64,000 nucleotides of DNA, taken from contig JAQFWX010000044.1 of the NCBI GenBank assembly GCA_027605045.1, positions 330,111-394,110 on the forward strand. Direction: 5' to 3'. Below the pieces are notes generated by a model, which saw nothing but the letters and a program-made list of their open reading frames with translations, did no database searches and was not told the origin of the DNA. Both the position numbers and the translations under genes were made by a program. The DNA comes from Phallus indusiatus (Eukaryota; Basidiomycota; Agaricomycetes; Phallales; Phallaceae). Position 1 is the stretch's first letter; each line of letters starts with the position of its first letter. Below, piece after piece: positions 22,398 through 34,619 of the stretch.

Positions 22398-23936
22398 TCA
22401 TGCGGTCTCAGCTGGACCTTGCTCCGCTCGGGCAGCTCGACGAGCCTTCTTGGCGGCATTCGCAGCAGCGGCTTTGGCCTTCTTTGCTTCAGCCCTCTCG
22501 GCCTGGAAAGAGGAAGAGAAAGAGAAAGGATAAATACAAGGCCGACAACTACAGTAAAACGACATGTACTTGCCTTTTCAGCTTCCTCTTTAGCCTTAGC
22601 CTCTTCTTCTGCTTTTCGTTTAGCTTCTTCTTGTGCCGCTTTTGACGGCGTATTCGCTCCAGAGCCATTAGTTTTGGCACGTTTTTTAGCATCTCGAGCT
22701 TCCTTTTCTTCTTGCTTTATTCGTTTGATCCGAGGGTCAGACTGCAAAGTAAGATCTACAATGCGACGAAGCCTCGCTGTATCCTCCTTTTTCCGGCGGG
22801 CGCGCTCTGATTTATTCTTTTTCTCTGTGTACCGCTTGTCGTCACGACTTTATGATGCACACAGGTAAAATGTCAGATTATGCGGTAAAGACGCGCAAAT
22901 ATTATCAACCGCACCTATCGCTTCCTTCATTCACTTCCTTATCGAGATATTCAAAACTACGCCACGAATCAAAGTTGTACCAAAAGTCGTAGAAGGATTC
23001 TACAGTCTCTTTGGTATCATCTATGTTTCCTAACATCGGGACTGGCTGGATTTTGGAGAATCGAGCCTCGCGCTCAAATACTGGGGCCATCTCGGCAAAG
23101 AATTTGCTTTCTTTCCAATCCTTTTGAGGTGTAGGAACGCTATCTTCCAATTCGAGATAATATGGGTCGACACTATCAAATTGTCTGCGTTTTTCAGGAT
23201 TTGTTAATGTTTCCATAGCTATAGGAGCGGTATAAATTAATACTTCAGAGCAAGAGGGCAAGGGAGCACAATACCTTTTTGAATACACTTGAAAAATGCG
23301 TCGTCATTGGAATCACCTGAACCAGCTTTTTTGTCAGGGTGGTGCTTGAGAACTTTTCTTCGATCTGCTCGAAAGAAAGAAAAAATATTAGAAAACGCTT
23401 GATATGAATGACGGAAGACTAACGGGCAATCTTAATCTGCTCTTCTGTAGCTTTAAACCGATACTGTGATAAGCCAAGAACTTTATAGTGGTCTTGTTTC
23501 TGGGAAGAGTATTAAAAGGTGAACTGCAGAGATTCGAGAATATCTTCCACCCACCTTCCATTCTTTAGGATCAAGCAATAGTAAATCCATCGTCTCTTCT
23601 TCCATTAGCCCTAAATCGTCAATCCCGCCATTGGAATTGTTGTTTGTAACGAGTGCCTTCTTCCGCTCGGCCTCTTTGGCCTCTAATTCCTCATCCTCTT
23701 CAATCGTTCTTTTCAATACTGTACGTCTAACGTGGGCAAAATAGGCTGCGCCGGTTGGGACCAACACTTTTGGATCCGAGGCTGCAATAACGTATTCTAG
23801 TGAGCTGCTGTTGTTGGAGGGGTGAAAATCGATTTTGCGCACCGGTTATAGTGAAATTCTCAGCATTTTTGGGTGCCCACTTATCAAATAAGGGCGTGGA
23901 CAATGTAATGGGGGGTAAGTCCAGCACGGACACCAT
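22398..23936 (-). CDS. ZUO1: Zuotin, ribosome-associated J-protein
   Basis: Zuotin is the J-domain partner of Ssz1 in the ribosome-associated complex and stimulates Hsp70 Ssb on nascent chains in the cytosol. The model starts at ATG 23936 (MVSVLDLPPITL). Intron 1 joins ITIT to ASDPKVLVPTG. The J domain follows: DHYKVLGLSQYRFKATEEQI, then KVLKHHPDKKAG with the HPD motif, ending NPEKRRQFDS. The zuotin homology domain is clear (FFAEMAPVFEREARFS, then VESFYDFWYNFDSWRSFEYL and RYTEKKNKSERARRKKED). A highly charged Lys/Glu/Ala ribosome-binding segment ends at TGA 22398. The C-terminal helical bundle of yeast Zuo1 is not evident, so the protein looks slightly short. Fragments of this gene occur at 11.4 and 34.4 kb. 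Confidence 0.93.
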
Positions 23937-24320
23937 GGATAGATAATTTGCACAAGAGAGGGATAAAAATCTTTGAAGGTCCGATAGGGCAATGCAGTCG
24001 GTGGTTTTTTTCTGTCACGTCGTCACACCACGGCGAAATGACTTCAAATTTCAGTTTGGTTTGTCAAAATATTTGCTTCAATACAAGTAGATTTTACAGT
24101 GACTATGAACCATTGGATGTCAAGGGCTACTGATGGTCCAAGACTGGCAAGAGTATGCCATAAGTGTCTTGTCCATACTTATCATACATATGACTACCAC
24201 CAAACTACTACTTGGCTGTCGTTCGCTTCATCCGACGTCGTTGGTGATCAAAGACTAATTCTGTAACTGATACTAAGAACGAGAACGAAAGGCGATGGGG
24301 ATGTATGAATATTGGATCTT
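23937..24320. other. Intergenic region
   Basis: It lies between the zuotin start and the PRP46 stop, both on the minus strand. It should contain the zuotin promoter and the PRP46 3' UTR. No other feature is seen. Confidence 0.5.
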
Positions 24321-25923
24321 CTACTGAGTCTGCTCGGCATAGATCTACAGGACATAAGATGTTCATTATAGCTTAGAACAATATGATATCTCAACTGCCA
24401 CGAACCTTGATGGTTTTATCAGCCCCTCCTGTAATAAGTCTGGTACCAGTTTGATCGAACGTGGAACAAAATATGCCGGCTTCCGCCTCCAATGACCCAG
24501 GTTGCGGGATATCGTCGATAGTCTGAAATGGTGTGCCGCTTGCATAATCCCACAAGGTGAGTGTTCCATTATCACCTAAATGAAAAGCCCTTTGTTAAGA
24601 AGAAAGCGTCTAATAACGAGACAATTACTGACCTCCAGAGAATAATACACCCTCGCTGTTTACACTCAGTGTATTGATGATTGCGTTGTGTCCAGCGAAG
24701 TTAAATACAAAATTCCCGTCAGGAAATTTCCATTTTTTGATATTATTACCTCCAGCCGATCCGGATGCGAAGCTGAATTCCGTAGGATGAATTGTTAGTG
24801 ACCGGACAGACTTTTTATGATGAGTTAATTGAGTTAATGTTTTTCCAGCAGCGAGGTCCCACAGGCGAACAGTACTGTCCATACTACCCGTAACGACTTG
24901 AGGGTCAGATTCCTGACAACGCACAACAGCCACTGTAGCAGTATGGCCCGATAGGACGTGGATGTTAGCTTTTGTGCGCATATCCCATACTCTTGCGGAG
25001 GCATCGCGTCCAGAGGTGACAAGAACATCTAACGTCGGATGAAGAGAAAGGGAATAAACCCCACTTAAATGACCATGATAGTGTCGAATTACTTTGTTCG
25101 CTTCGAGGTCCCAGCATTTGACCATCTAGATAGAAAGAGAGAATTAGCGAGGACACAGTCAATAACTGTATATTTTTCTGACCTTGTCTTCTCCACAGCT
25201 GAACAGGTAAGGATGTCGATCTGACACAGCCAATCCTCGCACCGTGCTGATATGTCCCGTTAAACTGAGTTTCAGTTCTCCACTAGCTAAATCCCAAATC
25301 TTGATAACTCGATCTCCGGCCCCTGTTGCAAACCATTTATTGCCTGGCTCAACAGTAACAGACCTGACCCATCCTAAATGACCTGAAATAACGCGTTTCA
25401 AAGCCCATTGAGGGTGGAATTCTGGTTTGATGGTGCGGGTGGTTTTATGTCGAGCGAGAGCGAGAGCAAGGTTGGACTGTGATGTTAATGTGGATGTTTT
25501 TGGAGCCTGTGGAGCCGGAATTAAGGCAAGGGAAGGATCTGTTGACGCTAGAAGGAATAACAGGGCGTGAACTTAGGTCGAAGTTCATCTCATTTCAATG
25601 AAACTTACGTCCAGCCGTAATAGCTTTGAGAGTTTGCTTTGGGCGACCCGCCGGTCCTACAGGTCCTACAGATCCTTGTTGAGCGAGTAATGCAGGTGGA
25701 AGTGTCAGTGCATATTTGTATTCGTCGTTCATTTTGGTGGTCAGCTTGAGGCGAGTGCTACGGATTGTGTATTGTTGGTCTCAAAAACTCAAAAATGTAA
25801 AAATCTTCGAGCTAACCTTTTGGGATCATCCTGGAAATTGTCTCCAGATGCGCTAGCGAACACATCCCGTGTCCTTTTCAGACTTGTTCGCAACAGCGGC
25901 TCGAGTGGTGGAAGAGTCGACAT
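24321..25923 (-). CDS. PRP46: Pre-mRNA-splicing factor PRP46 (PLRG1), WD40
   Basis: A Prp19-associated (NTC) spliceosome subunit in the nucleus. The start is ATG 25923 ([22 protein letters not shown]). The first intron joins DDPK to [20 protein letters not shown], matching the family N-terminus. WD40 repeats follow, for example [79 protein letters not shown] and [19 protein letters not shown]. The [11 protein letters not shown] repeat is characteristic. The last exon is a choice: splicing ATCAAG to the exon at 24346 gives ADKTIKIYAEQTQ and stop at 24321, the model used here. Without splicing the protein ends KVRGS at 24390; another frame could run to 24208. Confidence 0.92.
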
Positions 25924-26100
25924 ACTTTTGTTTTTGGTAACTGACCGAGGAAGGGACGGCGCTTGTTTTGTCGGACACTGCATGTCACGCAGGCAGTAAC
26001 TCCCAAAAAGACCTCAATTGATATAAGAACCTTAAAAGCTGCGCCCGAGCTCGTTTCACCCTACGAGGCCTTAGGCATATAAATATTATCCGGACATACG

Positions 26101-27355
26101 ATGGCATCTGCTGGAGGGCTTTCCAGGCGTCGCGTCGCTGCTACCATCACGTCTGAGTCAAATGGAAATGAGCCTTTGTCGCCGGGCCCGTCGCAGGAGA
26201 GCAATGGCACGACACATGGACATGCTGGTACTGCTCTAGAAGGCGGCAATCGCATAGCGTTCGACCCTAGAGATCTCAGCAATGATGACGTAGAAGAACA
26301 TGGCGGCAAGCTACCCAAGTTGACTATACTCGAAGAAATATTACTGCTCGGTTTAAAGGACAAACAGGTATCGTATGGTCTATCTTATCCTTTTGTGAAG
26401 CATGCTACAGCTCAATATCCCCATTTTGTTTCCAAGGGCTATCTCTCCTTTTGGAACGACAATATATCATATGCTCTTCGAGGTTGTATCCTCATCGAAC
26501 TCGCTTTGCGCCGTAGGATTGCCATGGTTCGCGATCCTGCACGACGACGTCTACCCCTTACGGAACGTCTGATAGAGGTGAAAGATGATCGACAAACAGG
26601 AGAAACAATCCTAGATGAAGCGTTGAAAATTATCAATACCACCGAAGAAAAAATGGGCGTTGGGAACTGGATCGACCTAATGTCAGGTGGGTGCCCTCCC
26701 TTTTTTTAGACTAATTCGTGCCCTAAAGCGGCTAACTTATGAGATCCTTCCTCCGATATTTTATGTAGGTGAAACGTGGAATGTCCTAAAAATTGGTTAT
26801 CAACTAAAACAAGTCCGCGAACGCCTCGCCAAAGGGTTAGTCGACAAAGGCATCCTTCGCACTGAAAAACGAAATTTCCTCCTATTCGATATGGCTACCC
26901 ATCCCATTGCAGATACCCGGACGAAAGATGCCATCGTCAATCGAATAGTCACACTTCTTACCTCACGCACAACATCGATACCACCACAAGCTCTGGACAA
27001 GGAAGGGACACAAGCCCGTGTTACGAGAAGCGTCGCGCTCGTGTGTTCAGCATATGCAGCCAGCGTGTTGGATAATGCTCTAACTAGATTAGGATATGAA
27101 GAGAGAGAAGATGCTTTTGCTCGATGTGACGATATTCTTGCTGAGTTTTGCTGCTGGCCATTTGGAACTAGTTCAGGGGGTAACCCGAAGGGGGCTCCAA
27201 GAAAACGTGAAGGACTTTCACAGGACAGTGGAAAAGACACTGTGATGGAACTAGTTCGAGAAGCGAAAAAAGAAATGAAAGAGGAAGAAGACCTGTCCTT
27301 CGAAATTATTTCAGCGGTGTTTGAAGTTTTCAGCCGTATGGACAGTTTACTGTAA
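26101..27355 (+). CDS. VPS74: Golgi phosphoprotein 3 family (Vps74/GOLPH3)
   Basis: A PI4P-binding peripheral Golgi protein that retains glycosyltransferases by binding their cytosolic tails. After a disordered N-terminus (about 60 residues, with GGLSRRRV) the GPP34 domain starts at LPKLTILEEILLLGLKDKQ. Intron 26369-26437 joins KDKQ to GYLSFWNDNISYALRGC. The domain continues ILIELALRRRI, LIEVKDDRQTGETILDEAL and GNWIDLMSGETWNVLKIGYQ (spanning intron about 26687-26768), KQVRERLAKGLVDKGIL and FLLFDMATHPIAD. The C-terminal helices include VALVCSAYAASVLDNAL. A Gly/Lys insert (SSGGNPKGAPRKRE) comes before the last helix. The gene is divergent from PRP46 with 177 bp between the starts. Confidence 0.94.
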
Positions 27356-27536
27356 TTTTATACTTCACACTTTACTTCTGTCACGTCTCGTTTGTTTTTC
27401 GACTCTTATTCCTGCATAAATGATATCTATTGCTCACTCGCGGATTTTGACGCAGTCAACGAATGCAAATTATTAGTTAATGAATCTAATTTACATTTGG
27501 AACTCTCAAAGCAACGAACTCTTCGGATCATTATTA

Positions 27537-30363
27537 TTAATCGTCCTCATCGCTGATGGATATCTGGAGAGAAATAAGACAATGTCACCCTCATTAGTAT
27601 CGAAAAATAGCTCACAGCTTCAGCTAATTTATTTTTGGTTTTAGCGGCGGTAGTACGTCCAGTCGTTCTCCTAGTAGGTAACGTAGTTTGCCTTAATGTT
27701 TCTTTTTTTGTAGTGGCAGGTTTCCTCCCTCTTGTACTATCGAAATGGAAATTAAGTGACGCTGTCGTGAGCTCAATCTCTACGTACCTGGGAGCGGCTG
27801 CACGTTTTTCTTTGGTTTTACTTGTTCCTCTTCTGGAGAGGGAACATCTTCCTCTTCTGACATCTGATTAGTAGTATTTAGAAACATGAGTCATAAAAAA
27901 TATTATTATATTATTGTTTGATATTTACCGTTAACCTTTCTTGTCTCTCCTTACCCTTCGTGTTTTGTTTTTTCGGTGCAGTGGTTTTTTTCGCAGACGG
28001 TTTTCCCCTCGTCTCAAAGTCGTCCGATAAATCAGGATCGGCAGACATAGCCATAGAGTCCACGGATTCTTGTTCCGATACGATCTCTCTGCTTTTCTTT
28101 TAAAAGATTGAGAGGTGCACAGTCGATATATACAGTAAAGTACCTTGTTGTCTGTTTTCTTTGCAGGTTTCTTACTAACGTAATCTTCTTCTGCCTTCTC
28201 TTTGGCCCTTATTAACTGAAACAATGAGCGTTTCGGTATTTTATATAAAAAGCTAAAATCTTACGCGTTCTTCTAACTCTTCTTCATTCAGTTCAGTAGT
28301 CGTGACATTACTTTGCAAAGTAGATAAACTTTTAACCACAAAGCTAAAATAAAAGGATTTTTTTTGGTCTGATTCTCATTTATACAAAGGGGGAAAAATT
28401 TACCGTGATATAGAATGAATGTCATCTTTGTCAACGAATGTTTGAATAGCATCTGACATTCCACTCTCCCCGAGTAATTGTAATTCTTGCGCAGCGAGGT
28501 ATTCTCGTACAAGTGTTTCCACGCGAATTCGCTCTAACTTTTCTTTCACAGTTAATTCGGGATCATCGATAGACAATTCGGGTTCGTCTGTGTGAATTTT
28601 CGACCGTGCGGCAGATTTTTTGGTGCGGTGAAAGGCAAGTAAGTCGCGAGGATTTGCAACTCGACCCGTAAATTCTTGACCAAACCTGACAGGGTTCGAC
28701 ATTTCCGGCACACCTGTTGTATCAACCTGATTTTTTACTCAGTACAACAATCGAAAGACTTTACTCGTATATTCACCTTCAAACGTATTAAAGGGAGCAT
28801 CCTGGGCAATTCCTTTTCTCCTTCTGCTATGGCTGCAGCATTCCGCTCGTCCCATTCAGCGTTAGCTTTATCAATTAACGAGTTTATCTTAGCAGTCTAT
28901 TGAGAAAATATTAAAGCCGGAAAATGGGAGATGGTCATACGAGAGATTTAAGATATTTATTGACTTCCATCGGTTTGGTTATATTCAGTTTACCATCAGC
29001 TTCTAGATCTAAGAGCGTAACTTCCTCCATGACAAAGGGTCGAACAGTTCGAAGGGGAATGGGAGTATATCGATAAGCTTGCCCCTGAATTTCAAGTATA
29101 GCGACGTGTCTAAAATTTAATTTTCAATGAGAAGACAGTTTTAGAGAACTCGAGAGACAGACTTTTGTTGAGATTCCCCATCCGCTAGAGATGTAGCAAC
29201 CGAGGACCCGGGCTGAATAATGACATATTCCTTTCCGGCGACGGTTTCGGGGTCAGTCGACAGTCATGCTCATGTCCCCAAACCACAAGGTTGATGCTAT
29301 CATCGAACATGCCTTCTGGAACGAATTGTTGAGGGCCGTGTTTGACCCTAGATATAATTCAATACTCGTTGCGAGTGAGATTAATTGATAGTCAGTCAAC
29401 AAACCGATTTTGGTGGACCAGCAAAATATTGAACCAGTCTTCTTTGTCTTTAGGCATAAACATCCGAACACGATTACTCCTCAGCTCATAATGCATTCTC
29501 GCGTCCTTTATGTTTCCAATACCATACAAACCCAAACGCGTTTTTCCTTTTCGAAGAAGAACAGGTTTGACCGATATACCAGCTGAATTTGGATCATTTT
29601 CATTAGGCTCCAATTCCACCTTTCCCATATAATTAATGAGACCGGTGACGGAGAGCAGGTCTAGGGCAGATAATGCACCATCCTATTGCGAGTCAGAGAA
29701 AAAGCCAATAGTTTAGGGAAGAAACGACAGATACAGACTGGGCCTGTGCCTTGTGGATCGTCGTGATTGCCGTGTATTGAAAATACAGGCATGGCCACAT
29801 TAAAATTACCATCTTCGTAATTGACGGCTGGAAATCTTCAACATATTAGAAAGTGCGTAAAATCCGAAATTGTATAGTACCCACGAAAAACCCGAAGCCT
29901 TTCCTTCGTCTGGATTGCTCAATAACTCGACCGATATTGGTTTATCACCTAAAGTGTACTCTCGGAGCAACGCAGTAACCCGGTAAATACAGTCGCGGGA
30001 GGGACGGTTCTCGTGGAAAAGATCGCCACCCAGGAGGACAAAGTCCACCTGACTCACTTGAGCTCTCCAAGCTCTCGAAACGAAGTAAGAGAATTTACTC
30101 ACGTCGTGTTTGACCGCCAGTTGGAGAATCTCCTGGAAGGTGTTGACAGCATCTTGCCCCCGAATAGGATCTCTTTCAAGAAAACCTATGTGATTATCTG
30201 TCGCCAACATAATCTTAATAATATCTTCGGGATCTGAACTCGCAGAATGATGAGACTGTCCGCTCTAAGATATATATAATGAATGATGTGAGAAATTACA
30301 ATTTTCATTGATTTTGCGTTGAAATGGCAGCGTTCTATCTCGCGGTGAATTAGAATCAGACAT
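27537..30363 (-). CDS. MRE11: Double-strand break repair nuclease MRE11
   Basis: Catalytic subunit of the Mre11-Rad50-Nbs1/Xrs2 complex in the nucleus: Mn-dependent endonuclease and 3'-5' exonuclease. The start is ATG 30363 ([11 protein letters not shown]). All phosphoesterase motifs are present: [41 protein letters not shown] and [11 protein letters not shown]. The capping domain follows ([15 protein letters not shown], then [13 protein letters not shown] and [11 protein letters not shown]). The C-terminal half is charged, with a Lys/Arg-rich tail ([19 protein letters not shown]) and ends ISISDEDD, as in many fungal Mre11 proteins. Eight or more short introns interrupt it. Two frames stay open in the exon at about 27780-27855, so that exon is less certain. 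It converges with VPS74, with 181 bp between stops. Confidence 0.95.
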
Positions 30364-30506
30364 TGTCAGACTCAGTATTGTGACGAAAAAAGGACGCGTC
30401 GCGGCGCGTGTGATTTCGCTAGGCGTCCCCATGTGTGACCTCGTGACATGGCCGTTTCCTCGTACCCCAAATTCTTCGATTACATCGGTTCTGTCCTTTC
30501 ATTAAC

Positions 30507-31611
30507 ATGCCACGTCCCTCTTCAGCATCTACGTCGACCATTGTAGAACAACGAATGTTCAGTCCTCCAAATGATATTTCAACTTACCGCGACTTACTTC
30601 TCTTTGAAGAACGCTTGAAAACAAACGCGGCCAGCCTTCGTCGCCGGAAATCGCGCTATCAGTGTAATATCATATATCTTTCAACGCTTAACTTGTACTC
30701 ATGTTTGATACTTGTCTTAGTATTCCTTGGGATTCTTCTTTTAATCATCACTATACTTCTCTCGGACGTACTCTTGCATACCTCGTTTCTTGGCATACCC
30801 CTAAACTGTGTCCTTCAGTATTTCGCACCAAAATATGGTCCTATTACAATACATCCTTATATTGTATCGGCACTCCTCTTAATCTCAATCACGACGCTTG
30901 TACTATTTTTCGCCAGTGGGATGTATAGCGACAAGATCGGGTATGCGAACAGGTACTTGGAATCTCGTGCTATCTTATGCAAACGAAGGATAATCATACT
31001 AAGGAAAAGTGTGTATTTTATTCTCATTCGACAGATATGTTCCGCACGCCAATCGTGCTCTTCGGTCTTTCAATCTTTACCTTAACGTCAGAACGCAGCC
31101 GCATCGTTCGAGATTTAATCCGCTGTCTTATTTCGGCCGTACAGAGGATCCATCTACTTCTGAAATGCAAGCACCCATATCTCGAGCTTCCTCACCCCGT
31201 AGAGGCTCAACCATTTCCAATATCCCGCCAACAAGCAATCCACGAGGCGAACTCATTTTCTCCTCACGTGTGGATCCCTCTTTTCGGGAAGGTTATGAAC
31301 GATATAGAGCTGCCTTTGAGCGTAAGCGGGAAATTCAACGTAGATCCATACAAAACCAAAAGGCTTGGTTCCAATGGATACCGTGGCGGAAACAAATTAA
31401 TCCTTCCGGACAAGTACCTCCTCCACCTCGGATTAGGCTACACTCTGCTTCCAGTCATTCCGATGATACTAGCAACACAGTCTCTCGCACGCTGCGTAGT
31501 ACGCCTCCGTCATCGAGAAGAACAAGTCCAGCGCCAGAAGAGGGAATAATGACGCGGTCAAGACGGAGCAATCGTAGTAAATCGCCATCACTGTCGCCCC
31601 TTTCTTCGTAG
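30507..31611 (+). CDS. Spo7-like regulatory subunit of the nuclear-envelope phosphatase (Nem1-Spo7)
   Basis: In the family, Spo7 (TMEM188/CNEP1R1) binds the Nem1 phosphatase, which activates lipin at the nuclear/ER membrane. The N-terminus has YRDLLLFEERLKTNAASLRR followed by RKSRYQ, the family signature. There are two membrane spans: FLGILLLIITILLSDVLLH and PYIVSALLLISITTLVLFF. Then come ASGMYSDKIGYANR and, after an intron (about 30954-31035), YVPHANRALRSFNLYLNVR. The C-terminal tail is a long Ser/Pro/Arg-rich extension ending RSRRSNRSKSPSLSPLSS. The sequence around 30663-30720 may be a retained or a real intron: it reads through, but the start of the first span would change. The gene is divergent from MRE11 with 143 bp between starts. 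Confidence 0.8.
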
Positions 31612-32061
31612 TTTAATTAATTTTTTTTCAAATATCCATTCCTTGCTGTTGGTTTAGCTTACCATGTTCAAGCTGGCTTCGAACAGCGAGAAGCATGTCC
31701 GAAATTCATAAATTTGTGGAGCAATACATTTTAATATCATAGTGCATAACGTAACTTGATCTTTCAAAGAAGGCCCCGAAGTCGTTACCCTGCGTGAAAA
31801 GAATATATATATAGAGAGGTAGGAAAGTAGACAAGTAGTGAACACGACGGAAAAATAGACAACTAATGAATGAAAGAGGAGCGAAAAGAAAAGAGGCGAA
31901 CAATATAAGACTTGGTCGGAACTATAGGTGGTGAGAAGGCTAGTTGTTAAAAGAGTGTTGTTGGATGGTAAGGTATGGTATAGATGAACAAAATTTGATA
32001 ACCTAAACAAGTGATAGTTAAATATGCAAACTGATAGTTAAAGAACCACTGGTCTATCCGC
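31612..32061. other. Convergent 3' intergenic region
   Basis: It lies between the Spo7-like stop and the G-beta stop. It is A/G-rich on the plus strand (about 31800-31900) and contains short frames that are low-complexity artefacts. No gene is seen. Confidence 0.5.
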
Positions 32062-33352
32062 CTATGCCCACACCTGGAGAAGTAGATTATTATTGATGAG
32101 GGAGGTAGGAACTAAATGGAATCACGTACTTTCAATGTGGCGTCCCAGCTACCTGTGCAGAGTGCCATGCCATCTGAGCTCACACCCAAGCAACTTACTC
32201 GGTTTTCGTGACCGGTCAGTACTCCTATTCGGTCTCCTTTTAGTGTATCCCAAACATTGCAAGTCCAATCATCATATCCTCCAAACAAAAGCCGTCCAGA
32301 AATGGAGAAAGCTACGCTTGTAATACCGCAGAGAATGTTATCATGTGTAAATGTGTTGAGTTCACGATCAGCCCTAATGTCGAACAAGCGGCAAGAGGCG
32401 TCATCAGAACCGGTTGCAAAAGCGTCACCGTTAGGGAAGTATCTATTAATGACGTTTGATATGTTGTTGTTAAATAGTGGAAGGGTGGAGTGATACGTAC
32501 GTGACGGAATTGATGTCCGAGTCGTGCCCGACAAATGTTTGGGTAGATTTCCCGGTTCGGATATCCCATAACTTTGCGCTGGCATCACATGCACCTGAAA
32601 CAAATGAGTTCATGTTGGGCGCAAGTGCGATACTGAGAACAAAAAAGATTGGTTAAGTTTAGACGAATTCAAACGACACGTTAGACGAACCTCATGACGT
32701 CCCCAGTGTGATCATTAAACTCCATAACACGGACGCCAGCTTCGATATCCCAAAGCATGCAAGTCATGTCTCCACTACTAGTGATAATTTGCCTGTCATT
32801 TAAAAATCTGCAGCACGAGAGATAACCGGAATGGGCGCTGAGTTCTCTTGCCCCCCCACTGACACGACCACTTCCTTCTGATCGTCTCAAGTTGTATATC
32901 GAGCAGATGTTATCGAGACCTCCGCATGCAACAAAATTGCCGGTTGGCGAATAGGCGCAGGTCATGACCCATGAAGAGCGAAGAGGAATGGCATGTACTT
33001 TGTTGGTGGTGTAAGCGTCCCAGACAATGAGTTTTCCATCCTGGGAGGCAGAAACCAAATGCCGACGATCAGTTGCCCAATGCATGGCGTAGATTTTGGC
33101 AAGGTGACCACGCAGATAACGACGGGTCCGTAGAAATATACGAGGTAGGGATTCTACATCGGCAGCCATGGCCCGCACTTTGGAAAAAGGCATATGAGTA
33201 GGTATAAATGACTTGATTGAAGAAACAAGGGTGAACATACGACTGGTGTCGGCGGCTGATTCCCGCTTTGCGCGAATACGCTCTTTGAGGCTTTCAGCCT
33301 CCCTCCTAGCGGCAGCGATACGCTCCTGTATATCTGATTGACCTTGCGACAT
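32062..33352 (-). CDS. Heterotrimeric G-protein beta subunit
   Basis: Part of the G-beta/gamma dimer in receptor signalling at the plasma membrane (pheromone or nutrient sensing in fungi). The N-terminal coiled coil is [20 protein letters not shown]. An intron joins ADTS to [14 protein letters not shown]. Seven WD blades follow: [115 protein letters not shown] and [19 protein letters not shown]. The last exon is only VWA: intron 32112-32073 joins DATLK to VWA then stop at 32062, giving the universal G-beta end. Confidence 0.95.
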
Positions 33353-33839
33353 GAAGGCCTATATCCCTTTTTTGATTTATGTTTTTGACAAAAAAAAAAG
33401 AAAAGAAAAAGATCTATCGAGGTTGAGATAATAAAGGGCTTATGTCAACAAATGTGGAGACAAGACACTTTGCGGATTTTTAGGGTTAAGGTGTGTGGAT
33501 GGAAAGGAAGGCGAGGTGGGAAGTGCAGCGTGAGGTTGAGACCGGAGTTGACCGAAATCAGACGACTGTGTCAGCGTCGGAGTCTAAACCTCCCTCCATC
33601 TCATTTCACATCAAAGAACTCACACGTCCCTTTGTCGTGTATTTAGGCTCAGATAAACTTATATGTATATATATACATATTACTACATGATAATTCTTCA
33701 AATTCCTGAACCTTATCTTCGCAGTCTAGAGAACATTTGGAACACTGCAAAACCATTATGCATCATGCACTCGGCTTGTCTTTTACATAGTATTTATCAG
33801 TGATGGGCAGTCCCTGACTCTCGTGATGGATGTCTAGGA
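33353..33839. other. Intergenic region
   Basis: Upstream DNA of the G-beta gene, including a short A-run and a pyrimidine stretch. A short TATATG palindromic run lies at about 33660-33680. No gene is recognised. Confidence 0.45.
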
Positions 33840-34392
33840 ACATGAAAATATGACAGTCGGTTATCTGAAGTCGCGGACGAATTCACAGCTATATCATTGA
33901 TGCTTGGGACACCCTCGTACTGGAGTCGACGCGCCCTTTTGATGAAGGATCATGATGAGCGTTTTGCTTCACATATCTTCAATTTAGCTTTGAAGTCGTC
34001 CTGAAAACAATACAAGTGCATCAAGAAAGGTACCGGCGTCATGACTTTCATGTATTGCCGGAAACGCTCTTGCTGTGGCTTGAGCACTCCACAATACATC
34101 GAGATCCGAAAATCCGCTCCGACCGCAAAGTACAACTTGAATTATCATTCCACACTTTTAAGGAAAGTCAAATCCCCTAAGTATTGGAAATTCAAGTCTG
34201 GTATTGAAATTTATTTTTTTCAAGTGATATCAACCACGTTCTTCACGCGCTGTAGAGCAAACCGGAAGAAAGAACGGACCAAATTTTAGGATCTTTGAAA
34301 GGAAAAAGCTTCACTCTTTAAGAAAATGTGTAGGTGGAGCCAAATATCGGCGAATTCGATCATGTAGTAAGAATACGCAGTGACCGAGTTAG
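33840..34392. repeat. Degenerate duplicate of the GH7 gene's 3' end and downstream DNA
   Basis: This block matches about 34625-35265. Shared runs include ggagtcgacgcgcccttnt-type sequence, gaaacgctctt, cttgagcac(t/g)ccacaata, ccgctccgaccgcaaagtacaa and atgtgtaggtggagcca. The last part (about 34325-34392) equals the final codons of the cellobiohydrolase gene, with indels that destroy the frame. It is therefore a partial tandem duplication. Confidence 0.8.
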
Positions 34393-34399
34393 GGTTTCG

Positions 34400-34592
34400 T
34401 CACGGTATTGGCTCCCACCGACGCAGCTTATTTTGCCCAGGTTGGACGTACAGTACTGAAAAGAATGATTGAAGACGAGGAGCTACCAAAGAAGCCGAGC
34501 GGACTCAACTTAGCTTTCCATAAACAACAATTCCAATTCTCGGGATTGACGACCTGCAGTCAATGGAAGAAGAGACGATGGATTTACTATAC
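34400..34592 (+). pseudogene. Zuotin exon 2 fragment, inverted relative to the parent gene
   Basis: The plus strand aligns with the coding strand of zuotin exon 2 (about 23765-23570, minus strand). The pieces PTDAAYFAQVGRTVLKRMIE and a later gaagaagagacgatggatttacta are nearly unchanged. Indels shift the frame after DEEL. It starts close to the exon 2 acceptor and ends before the next intron, so I cannot tell a DNA copy from an RNA-derived one. It sits exactly between the two copies of the GH7 3' block. Confidence 0.85.
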
Positions 34593-34619
34593 GCTATATA
34601 TCTCCAGCTACGGCCTGCT

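Noticed and set aside
24208..24345. Alternative longer PRP46 C-terminus ending in a Lys/Arg-rich tail
   Set aside because: It needs a poor donor; the canonical splice to IYAEQTQ keeps frame and matches the family's KTIK(I/V)Y end. Not fully excluded.
27635..28103. Plus-strand hydrophobic frames
   Set aside because: They are antisense to the MRE11 C-terminal exons, whose spliced minus-strand reading fits the family.
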